Shown piece by piece: positions 7,353 to 19,426 of a stretch of DNA of 45,463 nt (its first letter is position 1; each line of letters starts with the position of its first letter). The notes under the pieces were generated by a model, which did not search any database, was not told where the DNA came from, and saw only the letters and a program-made list of their open reading frames with translations. The position numbers and the translations under genes were made by a program. This stretch comes from Verrucomicrobium sp. (GTDB lineage: Bacteria > Verrucomicrobiota > Verrucomicrobiia > Limisphaerales > UBA9464), in the NCBI GenBank assembly GCA_021298285.1, contig JAJTFN010000019.1, forward strand, positions 4,204 through 49,666. The letters run 5' to 3'.

Positions 7353-7934
7353 GTGCCGACCTCCCTCGAACTCGCCGGCCAGCTTCGCGAAAAGTTTGGC
7401 GACCTGATCTCCGAGCCCCTCGAATTCCGGGGCGAAGTCACCGTGACCGTCTCCGACGCGGAACGCATCGCCGAGGTGTGCGGGCATGCCAAGACGGCCC
7501 TTGGCTTCGACCTGCTGCTCGACCTGAGCAGCATCGACAACTATGGCGAGGACCCCCGCTGGACGGTGGTCTATGAGCTTTCCGGCATCGGTCACGGGCG
7601 TCACCTGCGGCTCAAGACCCATGTCGGCGAGGAGCGCTCGCAGTTGCCGACGGTCTCGGGCGTCTGGCGCACGGCCGATTGGCACGAGCGCGAGGCCTAC
7701 GACATGATGGGCATCGTCTTCGCGGGCCATCCCGACCTGCGCCGCATCCTGATGTGGGAGGGCTATCCGTATTTCCCGTTGCGCAAGGATTTCCCGTTGG
7801 CCGGCAAGCCGACGGTCCTGCCCGACACCGCCTTCACCCAACCCGCCCCGCTCGAGGGCGGACCCTTCGTGACCCTGCCCGGCGGCAAGGACTCCGCGGC
7901 CCGTGAACCCCGCGTCCGCACCCCGGAAGCATAG
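7353..7934 (+). CDS. nuoC: NADH-quinone oxidoreductase subunit C
   Basis: A 193-residue peripheral-arm subunit that contacts NuoD near the quinone site. The conserved 30-kDa-subunit motif is WHEREAYDMMGIVFAGHPDLRRIL, followed by PLRKDFPL. The frame is open upstream into nuoB, but the NuoC-like sequence starts at the GTG at 7353, 19 bp after the nuoB stop. That GTG was chosen because no ATG is nearby in frame. NuoC is separate from NuoD here, not fused as in E. coli. The C-terminal 30 residues are variable. Confidence 0.92.
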   Translation: MPTSLELAGQLREKFGDLISEPLEFRGEVTVTVSDAERIAEVCGHAKTALGFDLLLDLSSIDNYGEDPRWTVVYELSGIGHGRHLRLKTHVGEERSQLPTVSGVWRTADWHEREAYDMMGIVFAGHPDLRRILMWEGYPYFPLRKDFPLAGKPTVLPDTAFTQPAPLEGGPFVTLPGGKDSAAREPRVRTPEA

Positions 7935-7937
7935 ACC

Positions 7938-9230
7938 ATGGCCTCCCAAACCATCGAATTCAAAGACTCCGCCGCCCGGGCGGCCCAGGCGGCGCAGACC
8001 GGGGGCGCCTCCCCGGGCGACGACCTGCTGGACCTCCACGGCGACAAGCTGGTCCTCAACATGGGCCCGTCGCACCCCTCGACCCACGGGGTGTTGCGCA
8101 TCGTCATCGAGCTCGACGGCGAGACCATCACCAAGGCCACGCCCGACGTCGGCTACCTGCACCGGGGGGACGAGAAGATCGCCGAGAACATGACCTACAA
8201 CCAGTTCGTGCCCTACACGGACCGGTTGGACTACCTCGCGCCCTTGGCCAACAACGTGGCCTATGCGCTGGCGGTCGAGAAGCTCATGGGCATCGACACC
8301 CAGCTGCCCCCGCGCTGCCAGTACCTGCGGGTGGTCTGCTGCGAATTGGCCCGCATCTCCGCCCACCTGCTGGGCCTGGGCGCCTTCGCCATGGACATCG
8401 GCGCCCTGACGGTGTTCCTGCACACCTTCACCGAGCGCGAGAAGATCTACAACCTGTGCGAGTCCCTCACCGGGGCGCGCCTGACCACCAGCTACACGCG
8501 CATCGGCGGCATGACCCGCGACTGCCCGCCCGGCTGGGTGGCCGCCGTGCGCAAGTTCCTCGACGAGGTGGTCGTCAATTTCGACGAGTCCGAGACCCTG
8601 CTGACCCGCAACCGCATCTTCGTGGACCGCACCCGGGACGTGGGCGTGATCTCCCGCGAGATGGCCATCGACTACGGCCTCACCGGCCCGAACCTGCGGG
8701 GCAGCGGCGTCGACTACGACGTCCGCAAGGCCCATCCGTACCTGGTCTACAAGGACCTCGACTTCGACATCCCGGTGGGTTCGGTGGGCGACTCCTACGA
8801 CCGGTACCTCGTCCGCATGGAGGAGATGCGCCAGAGCGTGCGCATCATCCGCCAGTGCCTCGACCGCATGCCCGGCGGCCCCGACAACGCCGGCAAGGAG
8901 CCCGTCAACGTGGCCGACGGCAAGGTGGTGCTGCCTCCCAAGAACAAGGTGCTCACCAGCATGGAGGAGCTCATCCACCAGTTCATGATCGTCACCCAGG
9001 GCGTGAACGCGCCGCCCGGAGAGGTCTATTTCGGCGCCGAGAACCCCAAGGGCGAGCTCGGTTTCTACATCAACAGCCGCGGGGGCGGCACGCCCTACCG
9101 CCTCAAGATCCGCGCCCCGTCGTTCGTGAACCTGGGCATCCTGCCGGCGGTGTTGCCGGGCCACCTCATGAGCGACGTGGTCTCCATCCTGGGTTCGTTC
9201 GACTTCGTGATGGGCGAATGCGACCGATGA
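7938..9230 (+). CDS. nuoD: NADH-quinone oxidoreductase subunit D
   Basis: The 49-kDa subunit, 430 residues, forms the quinone-binding pocket with NuoB. The signature GPSHPSTHGVLR is near residue 50, followed by VGYLHRG, and the C-terminus FDFVMGECDR is the usual ending. It descends from the large subunit of [NiFe] hydrogenases but lacks the nickel-binding cysteines. An N-terminal stretch of about 30 Ala/Gly-rich residues precedes the family core. The ATG lies 3 bp after the nuoC stop, so translational coupling is likely. Confidence 0.96.
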   Translation: MASQTIEFKDSAARAAQAAQTGGASPGDDLLDLHGDKLVLNMGPSHPSTHGVLRIVIELDGETITKATPDVGYLHRGDEKIAENMTYNQFVPYTDRLDYLAPLANNVAYALAVEKLMGIDTQLPPRCQYLRVVCCELARISAHLLGLGAFAMDIGALTVFLHTFTEREKIYNLCESLTGARLTTSYTRIGGMTRDCPPGWVAAVRKFLDEVVVNFDESETLLTRNRIFVDRTRDVGVISREMAIDYGLTGPNLRGSGVDYDVRKAHPYLVYKDLDFDIPVGSVGDSYDRYLVRMEEMRQSVRIIRQCLDRMPGGPDNAGKEPVNVADGKVVLPPKNKVLTSMEELIHQFMIVTQGVNAPPGEVYFGAENPKGELGFYINSRGGGTPYRLKIRAPSFVNLGILPAVLPGHLMSDVVSILGSFDFVMGECDR

Positions 9231-9253
9231 CCGGACTTCAACGGACTTCAACG

Positions 9254-9745
9254 ATGAGCTTTTCCGTCCCCGCCAGTTTGGAAGCCGAGCTCGACGAGCT
9301 CACCACGCACTATCCGGTCAAGCGGAGCGCCTCGCTGATGTACCTGCACGCCCTGCAGGAGCACTTCGGGTACCTCTCCAAGGAGGCCGTCGAGTGGACC
9401 GCCCGGAAGCTGGGGCTCCAGCCCATCAACGTGCAGGAGCTGGTGACGTTCTATCCCATGTTCCGCCAGGAGCCGCTGGGCAAGACGCACATCAAGGTGT
9501 GCCGCACCCTGAGCTGCGCCCTGGCCGGCAGTGCCGAATTGCGGGAGAAGTTCTGCACCCGGCTGGGCCTCGACTCCCATGCCCACGCACCGCAGACGAC
9601 CCCCGACGGCAAGTTCACGGTCGAGTTCGTGGAGTGCCTGGCCAGCTGCGGCACGGCCCCGGTCGTGCTGGTCAACGAAGAGCTCCACCACCAGGTGGGC
9701 GCGGCCGAGGCCGAGGCCATCCTCAAGAAGGGGCAGGCCGCCTGA
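9254..9745 (+). CDS. nuoE: NADH-quinone oxidoreductase subunit E
   Basis: The 24-kDa subunit of the NADH-oxidising module, a thioredoxin-like protein holding the off-pathway [2Fe-2S] cluster N1a. It is 163 residues. Ligands are CRTLSC (Cys-x4-Cys) and ECLASC (Cys-x3-Cys). The start is the ATG at 9254, giving MSFSVPASLEAEL; the open frame upstream runs inside nuoD. The 23-bp gap after nuoD holds two tandem copies of CGGACTTCAA (9232-9241, 9242-9251). A 350-bp gap with an opposing tRNA gene follows. Confidence 0.95.
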   Translation: MSFSVPASLEAELDELTTHYPVKRSASLMYLHALQEHFGYLSKEAVEWTARKLGLQPINVQELVTFYPMFRQEPLGKTHIKVCRTLSCALAGSAELREKFCTRLGLDSHAHAPQTTPDGKFTVEFVECLASCGTAPVVLVNEELHHQVGAAEAEAILKKGQAA

Positions 9746-9967
9746 GCCAGTCATGAGCGGCCCATTGGATCATCTGACCGACCGCTTGGAGCCGACGGCC
9801 ACGGCCCCGGGCATGTCTTTGCCGTCCCCCGAGCGAATGGCCGGTACGGTCCGAAGGGGTGTTCTGATCGGGAAACAGGCGAACTTTGGAAAAGCCGCCC
9901 GGAGAAGAGCCGCCGTGAGAAAACCGGTGAGAGAAAACCGGGTCTGGAAAAAATCGGTCCGGAGGAG

Positions 9968-10041
9968 TGGTTGCCCGACATGGATTCGAACCATGACAAA
10001 CAGATTCAGAGACTGTTGTGCTACCATTACACCATCGGGCA
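9968..10041 (-). tRNA. tRNA-Gln (anticodon CUG)
   Basis: The minus strand folds as a complete cloverleaf. Acceptor arms are TGCCCGA and TCGGGCA, the D-arm is GTG-TAATGGTAG-CAC, and the anticodon arm is ACAGT-CTCTGAA-TCTGT with anticodon CTG at 10007-10009. The T-arm is ATGG-TTCGAAT-CCAT, the discriminator is A, and CCA is encoded (9970-9968). The 31-39 pair is T-T. It is 74 nt including CCA. It reads codon CAG, the expected major Gln codon in such G/C-rich DNA. It lies antisense to the nuo operon, between nuoE and nuoF. Confidence 0.93.
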
Positions 10042-10059
10042 GCCGGAACCGAAGCCGCG

Positions 10060-10087
10060 AACTTACCGACAACCGTTTTTGAGTCAA
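10060..10087 (-). promoter_or_regulatory. Candidate promoter of the tRNA-Gln gene
   Basis: Minus strand: TTGACT (10082-10087), a 16-bp spacer and TAAGTT (10060-10065), about 18 bp before the tRNA 5' end. The -10 match is poor. It lies immediately ahead of the nuoF ATG on the other strand. Confidence 0.4.
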
Positions 10088-10095
10088 GCACAGCC

Positions 10096-11523
<1,428 letters not shown>

Positions 11524-11529
11524 TTCCCG

Positions 11530-13272
11530 ATGTCCGCCCCCGCTGCTCCCTCAACGCCCCCGGCACCGGCCCCCGCCCCGGCCGCACCGCCGGTCGAGAC
11601 CATGACCGTCAAGGTCAACGGCAAGACCGTGCAGGTGCCCAAGACCATGCCCGACTGGCAGGGCAAGCCTGCGCCGACGACCATGCTGCAGGCGGCCCGC
11701 ATCGCCGGCGTGGACATCCCGCACTACTGCTACCACGACAAGCTCCCGGTTGCCGGCAACTGCCGCATGTGCCTGGTGGAGTTCGGCACCCCGATGATCG
11801 GCCCGGACCGCAAGCCGGTGCTCAACGAGGACGGCACGCCCAAGATCGCCCGCTCCGTGCTGCCCTACGAGCCGGGCACGCCGCGCGGCGCCATCGCCTG
11901 CGCCACGCCCATCTCGCCGGGCATGGAGATCTACGCCGATTCCAAGGCCACCGAGCAGATGCGCGAGTCGGTGCTCGAGTCGCTGCTCATCAACCACCCG
12001 CTGGACTGCCCGATCTGCGACCAGGCGGGCGAGTGCAAGCTGCAGGAATACTCCGTCCAGCACGGCAAGGCCGGCAGCCAGTTCGTCGAGGCCAAGGTGC
12101 ACAAGCCCAAGGCCGTGGACCTCGGGCCGCGCATCGTCCTCGACGACGAGCGCTGCATCCTCTGCACCCGCTGCATCCGCTTCACGCGTGACATCGCCGG
12201 CGACGACGCCCTGGGCATCGTCAACCGCGGTTCCTACAACACGATCAGCGCCTTCGAGCCCGGCAAGTTCGACAACAACTACACGCTGAACACCGTGGAC
12301 CTCTGCCCGGTGGGCGCGCTGACCTCCAAGGATTTCCGCTTCAAGATGCGGGTCTGGTTCCTGAAGGAGACCAAGAGCCTCTGCACGAGCTGCGGCACCG
12401 GGTGCAACATCACCATCGGCTCCCGCGAGGGGGTCATCCACCGCTACGAGCCCCGCGACAACGACGCGGTCAACGGCCCGTGGATGTGCGACAGCGGGCG
12501 GCTCAACTACCGCTGGGTCGGCCGTCCCGACCGCCTGAAGGAGGTGCTGCGGACCTCCGCCGGAGGCGCCCGCGAGCGCATCACCTGGGGAGCCGCCCTC
12601 GAGACGGCCGCGGACATCCTGCGCCGGGCTCCCCAAGGCGGCGTCGCCTTCGTGGTCTCGGCCCGCCAGACCAACGAGGAACTCTTCCTGCTCAAGAAGC
12701 TGGCCGCCCACACCGGGGCCCTGACCGACGCGGTGCCGCGCGAGGGCGAACCCGACCGGCTGCTGGTCAGCGCCGACCGCAACCCCAACAGCAACGGCGT
12801 CCGCTTCACGGGCATGGCCTTCACCGAGTTCGGCTTCAACCTGCCCAAGATCGCCGACGGCATCGCGCAGGGTCGCATCAAGACCCTCGTGGTCTTCGGC
12901 GAGGAGGTCACCCGCGAGGGCCTCGGCCCGGAACTCCTGGCCAAGCTCGATGCGTTGATCGTCAGCGACATCCTCCCCAACGCCACGACGGCGGCGGCCA
13001 CCCTGCTGCTGCCCGGCGCCGCCCACGCCGAGAAGCGCGGCACCTTCGTCAACGTCAAGGGCCGCCTGCAGCGCTTCCAGAAGGCCGTCGAGCCCCCGGG
13101 CGACGCCCGGCCAGAGGCGGAGTTCCTCCAGGAACTCGTGCAGGCCGTCACGGGCGAGGAGCCCAGCCGCAGCATCGAGGGCCTCTTCAACCGCATGGCC
13201 GCGGCGGTGCCGGCCTTCGCCGGGCTCGAGTGGGCCCGAATCGGTGACACCGGCGTCACGGTGCAATCCTGA
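11530..13272 (+). CDS. nuoG: NADH-quinone oxidoreductase subunit G (short form)
   Basis: The 75-kDa subunit that relays electrons from NuoF/E along the peripheral arm. After a Pro/Ala-rich N-terminus of about 25 residues comes the [2Fe-2S] ferredoxin domain (CYHDKLPVAGNCRMC and a later Cys). Next are the His-ligated cluster motif HPLDCPICDQAGEC, a two-cluster ferredoxin pair (CILCTRC, CPVGAL), and the extra motif CTSCGTGCN at the start of the molybdopterin-oxidoreductase-like region. The protein ends at 580 residues, well short of E. coli NuoG at about 900, so the C-terminal pseudo-molybdoenzyme domain is strongly reduced. It lies 6 bp after nuoF. Confidence 0.94.
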   Translation: MSAPAAPSTPPAPAPAPAAPPVETMTVKVNGKTVQVPKTMPDWQGKPAPTTMLQAARIAGVDIPHYCYHDKLPVAGNCRMCLVEFGTPMIGPDRKPVLNEDGTPKIARSVLPYEPGTPRGAIACATPISPGMEIYADSKATEQMRESVLESLLINHPLDCPICDQAGECKLQEYSVQHGKAGSQFVEAKVHKPKAVDLGPRIVLDDERCILCTRCIRFTRDIAGDDALGIVNRGSYNTISAFEPGKFDNNYTLNTVDLCPVGALTSKDFRFKMRVWFLKETKSLCTSCGTGCNITIGSREGVIHRYEPRDNDAVNGPWMCDSGRLNYRWVGRPDRLKEVLRTSAGGARERITWGAALETAADILRRAPQGGVAFVVSARQTNEELFLLKKLAAHTGALTDAVPREGEPDRLLVSADRNPNSNGVRFTGMAFTEFGFNLPKIADGIAQGRIKTLVVFGEEVTREGLGPELLAKLDALIVSDILPNATTAAATLLLPGAAHAEKRGTFVNVKGRLQRFQKAVEPPGDARPEAEFLQELVQAVTGEEPSRSIEGLFNRMAAAVPAFAGLEWARIGDTGVTVQS

Positions 13273-13279
13273 AGCGACC

Positions 13280-14371
13280 ATGGAAGCGATCAACTATCTC
13301 AGTCCGACGGCGCAGATGATCCTCTTCAGCGCCCTGAAGATCGGCGTGGTCTTCGGTGTGGTGATGACGGCCGTGGCCTACGCCGTCCTCGTCGAGCGCA
13401 AGGTGTCGGCGTGGATCCAGGACCGGGTCGGCCCCAATCGTGCGGCCCCGTTCTTCGTCGACTACCTGCCGGTCATCGGTCCGTTCCTGGTGAAGCTGGG
13501 CATCTTCCAGCCCGCGGCCGACGGCCTGAAGTTCCTGCTCAAGGAGGACTTCACCCCGAGCTACGTGCGCAAGGTGTACTTCTGGCTGGCGCCGGCCATC
13601 ACGGTGATCCCGGCGCTGCTGACCATCGCGGTCATTCCCTTCGGGTCGAACCTCGGGGGCCAGAAGATGGTCATCGCCGACCTGAACGTCGGCATCCTCT
13701 ACACCTTCGGCATCGTCTCCCTCGGCGTGTACGGCATCGTGCTCGCCGGCTACGGTTCCAACTCCAAGTACCCCTTCCTCGGCAGCATCCGCTCCAGCGC
13801 CCAGATGATCTCCTACGAGATCGCCATGGGCATGAGCGTGGTCCCGATCTTCCTGCTCACCGAGAGCCTCAACCTGGGCGAGATCATCCGCTACCAGGCC
13901 GAGCACGGCTGGATGATCCTCAAGCAGCCGCTGGCCTTCGTGATCTTCCTGATCGCCGCCTTCGCCGAGACCAACCGCCTGCCCTTCGACCTGCCGGAGT
14001 CCGAGTCCGAGCTCGTGGGCGGCTACCACACCGAGTACAGCTCGATGAAGTTCGCCCTCTTCTTCCTCGGCGAGTACGCCAACATGATCGCCTCGGCGGC
14101 CATGATGGTGACGCTCTTCCTCGGGGGCTGGACGCTGCCCTTCATCGACGCCCTGAACCTCCCGGCCGGGTCGCTCCTGCTGGGCCTGGTGCACATCGGC
14201 GTCTTCCTGGCCAAGATGGCCTTCTTCATGATCGTGTTCATCTGGGTCCGCTGGATGCTCCCGCGATTCCGCTACGACCAGCTCATGGACCTGGGCTGGC
14301 GGCGGTTCATCCCGCTGGCCCTGGCCAACATCGTCGTGACCGCCATCGTGGTCGCCCTGTTCAACCACTGA
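13280..14371 (+). CDS. nuoH: NADH-quinone oxidoreductase subunit H
   Basis: This membrane subunit links the peripheral and membrane arms and forms part of the quinone channel. It is 363 residues with about eight hydrophobic helices. Diagnostic loops are ERKVSAWIQDRVGPNR near the N-terminus and AETNRLPFDLPESESELVGG in the middle, the latter being the conserved acidic E-channel loop. The start ATG at 13280 begins MEAINYL, 7 bp after the nuoG stop; the frame opens slightly earlier inside nuoG. Confidence 0.96.
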   Translation: MEAINYLSPTAQMILFSALKIGVVFGVVMTAVAYAVLVERKVSAWIQDRVGPNRAAPFFVDYLPVIGPFLVKLGIFQPAADGLKFLLKEDFTPSYVRKVYFWLAPAITVIPALLTIAVIPFGSNLGGQKMVIADLNVGILYTFGIVSLGVYGIVLAGYGSNSKYPFLGSIRSSAQMISYEIAMGMSVVPIFLLTESLNLGEIIRYQAEHGWMILKQPLAFVIFLIAAFAETNRLPFDLPESESELVGGYHTEYSSMKFALFFLGEYANMIASAAMMVTLFLGGWTLPFIDALNLPAGSLLLGLVHIGVFLAKMAFFMIVFIWVRWMLPRFRYDQLMDLGWRRFIPLALANIVVTAIVVALFNH

Positions 14372-14389
14372 CCCGCCCCCGTCGACCCC

Positions 14390-14959
14390 ATGAGCACCAA
14401 AGTCGTTGATCGCGCCCCGCTGACCTTCTACGAGCGCACCTACCTGCCGGCCATCCTCGGCGGCCTCAAGGTCACGGCCAAGCATTTCGCCGACACCGTC
14501 TTCAAGGGCAAGTCCGTGACCATGCAGTACCCGGAGGAGCGCTGGGTGGTGCCCGAGGGGTACCGCGGGGCGCCCTACCTGGTGAAGGACCAGGATGGCG
14601 CGACCAAGTGCGTGAGCTGCCAGCTCTGCGAGTTCGTGTGCCCGCCCAAGGCCATCCGCATCACGCCGCCCGGGCCCGAGGGCCGGCCCGCCGACCGGGC
14701 CAATGCCGAGAAGATGCCCCGGGAGTTCGAGATCAACATGCTCCGGTGCATCTTCTGCGGCATGTGCCAGGAGGTCTGCCCCGAGGAGGCCATCTTCCTC
14801 CAGAAGGATTATTCGATCACCGGCGAGAACCGCGAATCCATGATCTTCAACAAGGAGAAGCTCCTGTCGCTGGGTGGCACCCACGCCGGCATCCAGAAGT
14901 GGAAGCACAAGCTCGAGGAGGCCCAGGCCCAGGAGAGCTTCCCGGTCGAAACCCCCTAG
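14390..14959 (+). CDS. nuoI: NADH-quinone oxidoreductase subunit I
   Basis: An 8Fe ferredoxin-like subunit carrying clusters N6a and N6b, which pass electrons to N2 in NuoB. It is 189 residues. The two cluster motifs are CVSCQLCEFVCPP and CIFCGMCQEVCPEEA, each with the usual fourth Cys-Pro. An N-terminal amphipathic segment (YLPAILGGLKVTAKHF) anchors it to the membrane surface. It starts 18 bp after nuoH. Confidence 0.96.
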   Translation: MSTKVVDRAPLTFYERTYLPAILGGLKVTAKHFADTVFKGKSVTMQYPEERWVVPEGYRGAPYLVKDQDGATKCVSCQLCEFVCPPKAIRITPPGPEGRPADRANAEKMPREFEINMLRCIFCGMCQEVCPEEAIFLQKDYSITGENRESMIFNKEKLLSLGGTHAGIQKWKHKLEEAQAQESFPVETP

Positions 14960-15001
14960 TCCCTGCCAGGAGCCCCTCCCGGAGATCCACCCCTTCCCGA
15001 C

Positions 15002-15514
15002 ATGCCCCAGTTCACCGACCTCCTGTTCTATGCTCTGGCCGGGCTGACCCTGCTCTTCGGGTTCCTGACCGTGCTCAACCCGCTGAGCCGCAGCCCGGTC
15101 ACCAGCGCCATGTTCCTGGTGCTGACCATCCTCTCGATGGCGGGGCTCTTCGTGCTGCTGCACGCGTTCTTCCTCGCGGCCGTGCAGATCCTGGTCTACG
15201 CGGGCGCCGTCATGGTGGTCTTCCTCTTCGTCATCATGCTCCTCGACCTCAAGGAGGACGAGCGCCGCCACTTCAACCAGGTGGCCGTCGGCCTGGGTGG
15301 CCTCTCGGCGCTGGCCATCGCCGGCACCCTCGTGGCCGCGGTGGTCAAGAGCGTGCCCGCCGTCGCGCCGGCCGGCCGCCTCGCCGAGGGCGAGACCAAG
15401 GCGCTGGGCCGGCTGCTCTTCGAGTCGCACATCCTGCCGTTCGAGATCCTGTCGCTGCTCCTCCTGGTCGCCACGGTCGGGGCGATCCTGATCACCAAGA
15501 AGGACCTCCGCTAG
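15002..15514 (+). CDS. nuoJ: NADH-quinone oxidoreductase subunit J
   Basis: A 170-residue membrane subunit with about five transmembrane helices. The third helix contains the [17 protein letters not shown] segment typical of NuoJ, where the pi-bulge associated with coupling is found. It starts at ATG 15002, 42 bp after nuoI, and lies between nuoI and nuoK as in canonical operons. Confidence 0.93.
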   Translation: MPQFTDLLFYALAGLTLLFGFLTVLNPLSRSPVTSAMFLVLTILSMAGLFVLLHAFFLAAVQILVYAGAVMVVFLFVIMLLDLKEDERRHFNQVAVGLGGLSALAIAGTLVAAVVKSVPAVAPAGRLAEGETKALGRLLFESHILPFEILSLLLLVATVGAILITKKDLR

Positions 15515-15572
15515 GCAGACCCCGACATCCGCCCGCCCCCCCAGCCGAAACCCCCGCCCGAGAGCCCCTCCC

Positions 15573-15878
15573 GTGATCCCCGGACTCCACCACTACCTGA
15601 TCGTCAGCGCGCTGCTCTTCAGCCTCGGCCTGCTCGGCGTGGTCGCGCGCCGCAACCTCTTCGTGGTCTACATGGGCCTCGAGCTGATGCTCAACGCCGC
15701 CAACCTCGCCCTCGTGGCCTTCTCCCGGTTCCACAACAACCTCAACGGCCAGGTGATGGTGTTCTTCATCATCACCGTCGCCGCGGCCGAGGTGGCCGTC
15801 GGCCTGGCGCTGCTCGTGGCGCTGTACCGCAAGCGCCAGACGGCGCATGTGGAGGACCTGACCACCCTCAAACTCTGA
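15573..15878 (+). CDS. nuoK: NADH-quinone oxidoreductase subunit K
   Basis: A 101-residue membrane subunit with three helices, the standard family size. The conserved Glu lies in [16 protein letters not shown] and a second one in [15 protein letters not shown]; both belong to the membrane-arm proton pathway. A GTG codon (15573) starts the gene, as [11 protein letters not shown] aligns with the usual N-terminus and no ATG is near. It lies 58 bp after nuoJ. Confidence 0.94.
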   Translation: MIPGLHHYLIVSALLFSLGLLGVVARRNLFVVYMGLELMLNAANLALVAFSRFHNNLNGQVMVFFIITVAAAEVAVGLALLVALYRKRQTAHVEDLTTLKL

Positions 15879-15882
15879 CCGC

Positions 15883-17840
<1,958 letters not shown>

Positions 17841-17844
<4 letters not shown>

Positions 17845-19400
17845 CCGCCATGGACTCCCTGACTCCCGTCCTCCTCACCCCGGTCGTCACGGCCGTGTTG
17901 CTCCTGCTGATCCCGGGCAACCTCCGGGTCGTGCTGCGTTCGGTCGCCATCCTCGGGTCGGCCCTCACGGCGTGGACCGCCATCGGGCTCTTCGCCCGGT
18001 TCCAGCCCGGTCAGGTCGGTCTCCAGTTCGAGTCGCTCGTGCCCTGGGTCACCGTGGGGCCCCTGAAGCTGGCCTACCATGTCGGGGCCGACGGGCTGAA
18101 CATCGGGCTCATCCTGGTCACCGGCCTGGTGGGCCTCGCGGCGGTGCTCGTCTCCTGGAACATCGAGCGTCACGTGAAACTCTTCTACGTGCTGCTGATG
18201 CTCATCATCGCCGGCGCCATGGGGGCCTTCGCCTCGCTCGACCTGGTCCTCTTCTACTTCTTCAACGAGCTGGCCCTCGTGCCCACCTTCATCATGATCG
18301 GCGTCTGGGGCCGGGGCGAGGACCGCAACTGGGCCGCCTTCAAGATCACCCTCTACCTCACCCTCGGCGCGCTCACCGCGCTGGTCGGCCTGGTCGCCCT
18401 CCATGGGGCCGCCGGGGCCGACAGTCTCGATGTCACCGTGCTGCAGCGGCATCTGGCCGCCCACCCGCTTCCGGCGGCGGCGCAGCTCTGGATCTTCCCG
18501 CTGGTGGTCTTCGGCTTCGCCGTGCTGGTCGGGCTCTTCCCCTTCCACTCGTGGGCACCCATCGGCTACGCCGCCGCTCCCACGGCCACGGCGATGATGC
18601 ACGCGGGCATCCTCAAGAAGGCCGGTCTCTATGCGATCCTGCGGGTCGCGGTGCCCCTCATGCCCGAGGGTGCCAGCCGCTGGCTGCCGCTGGTGGCGGT
18701 GCTGGCCATCGGAAACCTCCTCCACTGCGCCTGGGTGGCCCTCCGCCAGAAGGACATGAACCTGCTCATCGGCAACTCGAGCCTGGCGCACATGGGCTTC
18801 GCCTTCCTGGGCATCGCCAGCCTGACGGTCATCGGAGTCACCGGAACCGTCCTGCTGATGGTCGCCCATGCGCTCCTGGCCGGCTTGAGCTTCGCGCTGA
18901 GCGGCTACCTGGAGACCCAGACCGGGACCCTCGACATGACCCGCATGGGCGGGTTGCTCCGCCGGATGCCCTTCTACGGCACCGCGTTGGTGATGGGCTT
19001 CATGGCCGGGTGCGGACTCCCCGGTTTCGCCAATTTTGCCGGTGAGGCCACCATCCTCTTCGGGTCCTGGAAGTCGTTGCCCTGGCTGGTGGTCATCGCC
19101 GCCTGGAGCGGCCTGGTCATCGGGGCCGTGGCGATGCTCCGGGCCCTGCGGGCGGTGCTGCAGGGACCCGAGCGGCCGGAGTTCGCCCGGGTTGCCGACG
19201 CAGGCCATTGGCGCCGGCTGCCCTTCGTGGTGCTCCTGGCCGCCATGGTGCTCTTCGGGGTCGCCCCGGGCATCCTCACTTCCCGCATCGAACCCGCCGC
19301 CAAGGTCGTGGTCGCGGCCCACCTCCCGTCGCCCCCGGCCGCGGCAGCCGCCCCCGCCTCCGCCCAACCCGCGGGCACCCCGGCCCAACCCGGCCACTGA
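17841..19400 (+). CDS. nuoM: NADH-quinone oxidoreductase subunit M
   Basis: An antiporter-like proton-translocating subunit, 519 residues and about 14 helices. The core motif LFPFHSWAPIGYAAAPTATA and MMHAGILKKAGLYAILR identify NuoM. The Glu/Lys proton path is represented by FFNELALVPTF early on. The C-terminal 35 residues are an Ala/Pro-rich hydrophilic tail not usual for the family. The start overlaps the nuoL stop, so translational coupling is likely. Confidence 0.95.
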
Positions 19401-19426
19401 GCCGCCCAGCCCCAGTCCTTGCATCC

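Larger units (their letters stand above)
9746..10095. other. 350-bp spacer between nuoE and nuoF
   Basis: No protein gene is supported here. The spacer holds the minus-strand tRNA-Gln gene (9968-10041), its candidate promoter, and a downstream stretch with T-runs on the tRNA strand. That stretch includes a duplicated 11-mer GAGAAAACCGG (9917-9927, 9931-9941). The plus-strand frame across the region contains the peptide CPTWIRTM, typical of a translated tRNA complement, and was rejected as a gene. Confidence 0.7.

Noticed and set aside
9917-9941. Duplicated GAGAAAACCGG downstream of the tRNA as a CRISPR-like or integration repeat
   Set aside because: Only two short copies 3 bp apart, with no spacer structure and no integrase nearby.
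9531-10082. Plus-strand ORF of 183 codons across the nuoE-nuoF gap
   Set aside because: It overlaps nuoE out of frame and then reads the complement of the tRNA (peptide CPTWIRTM), a well-known annotation artefact.
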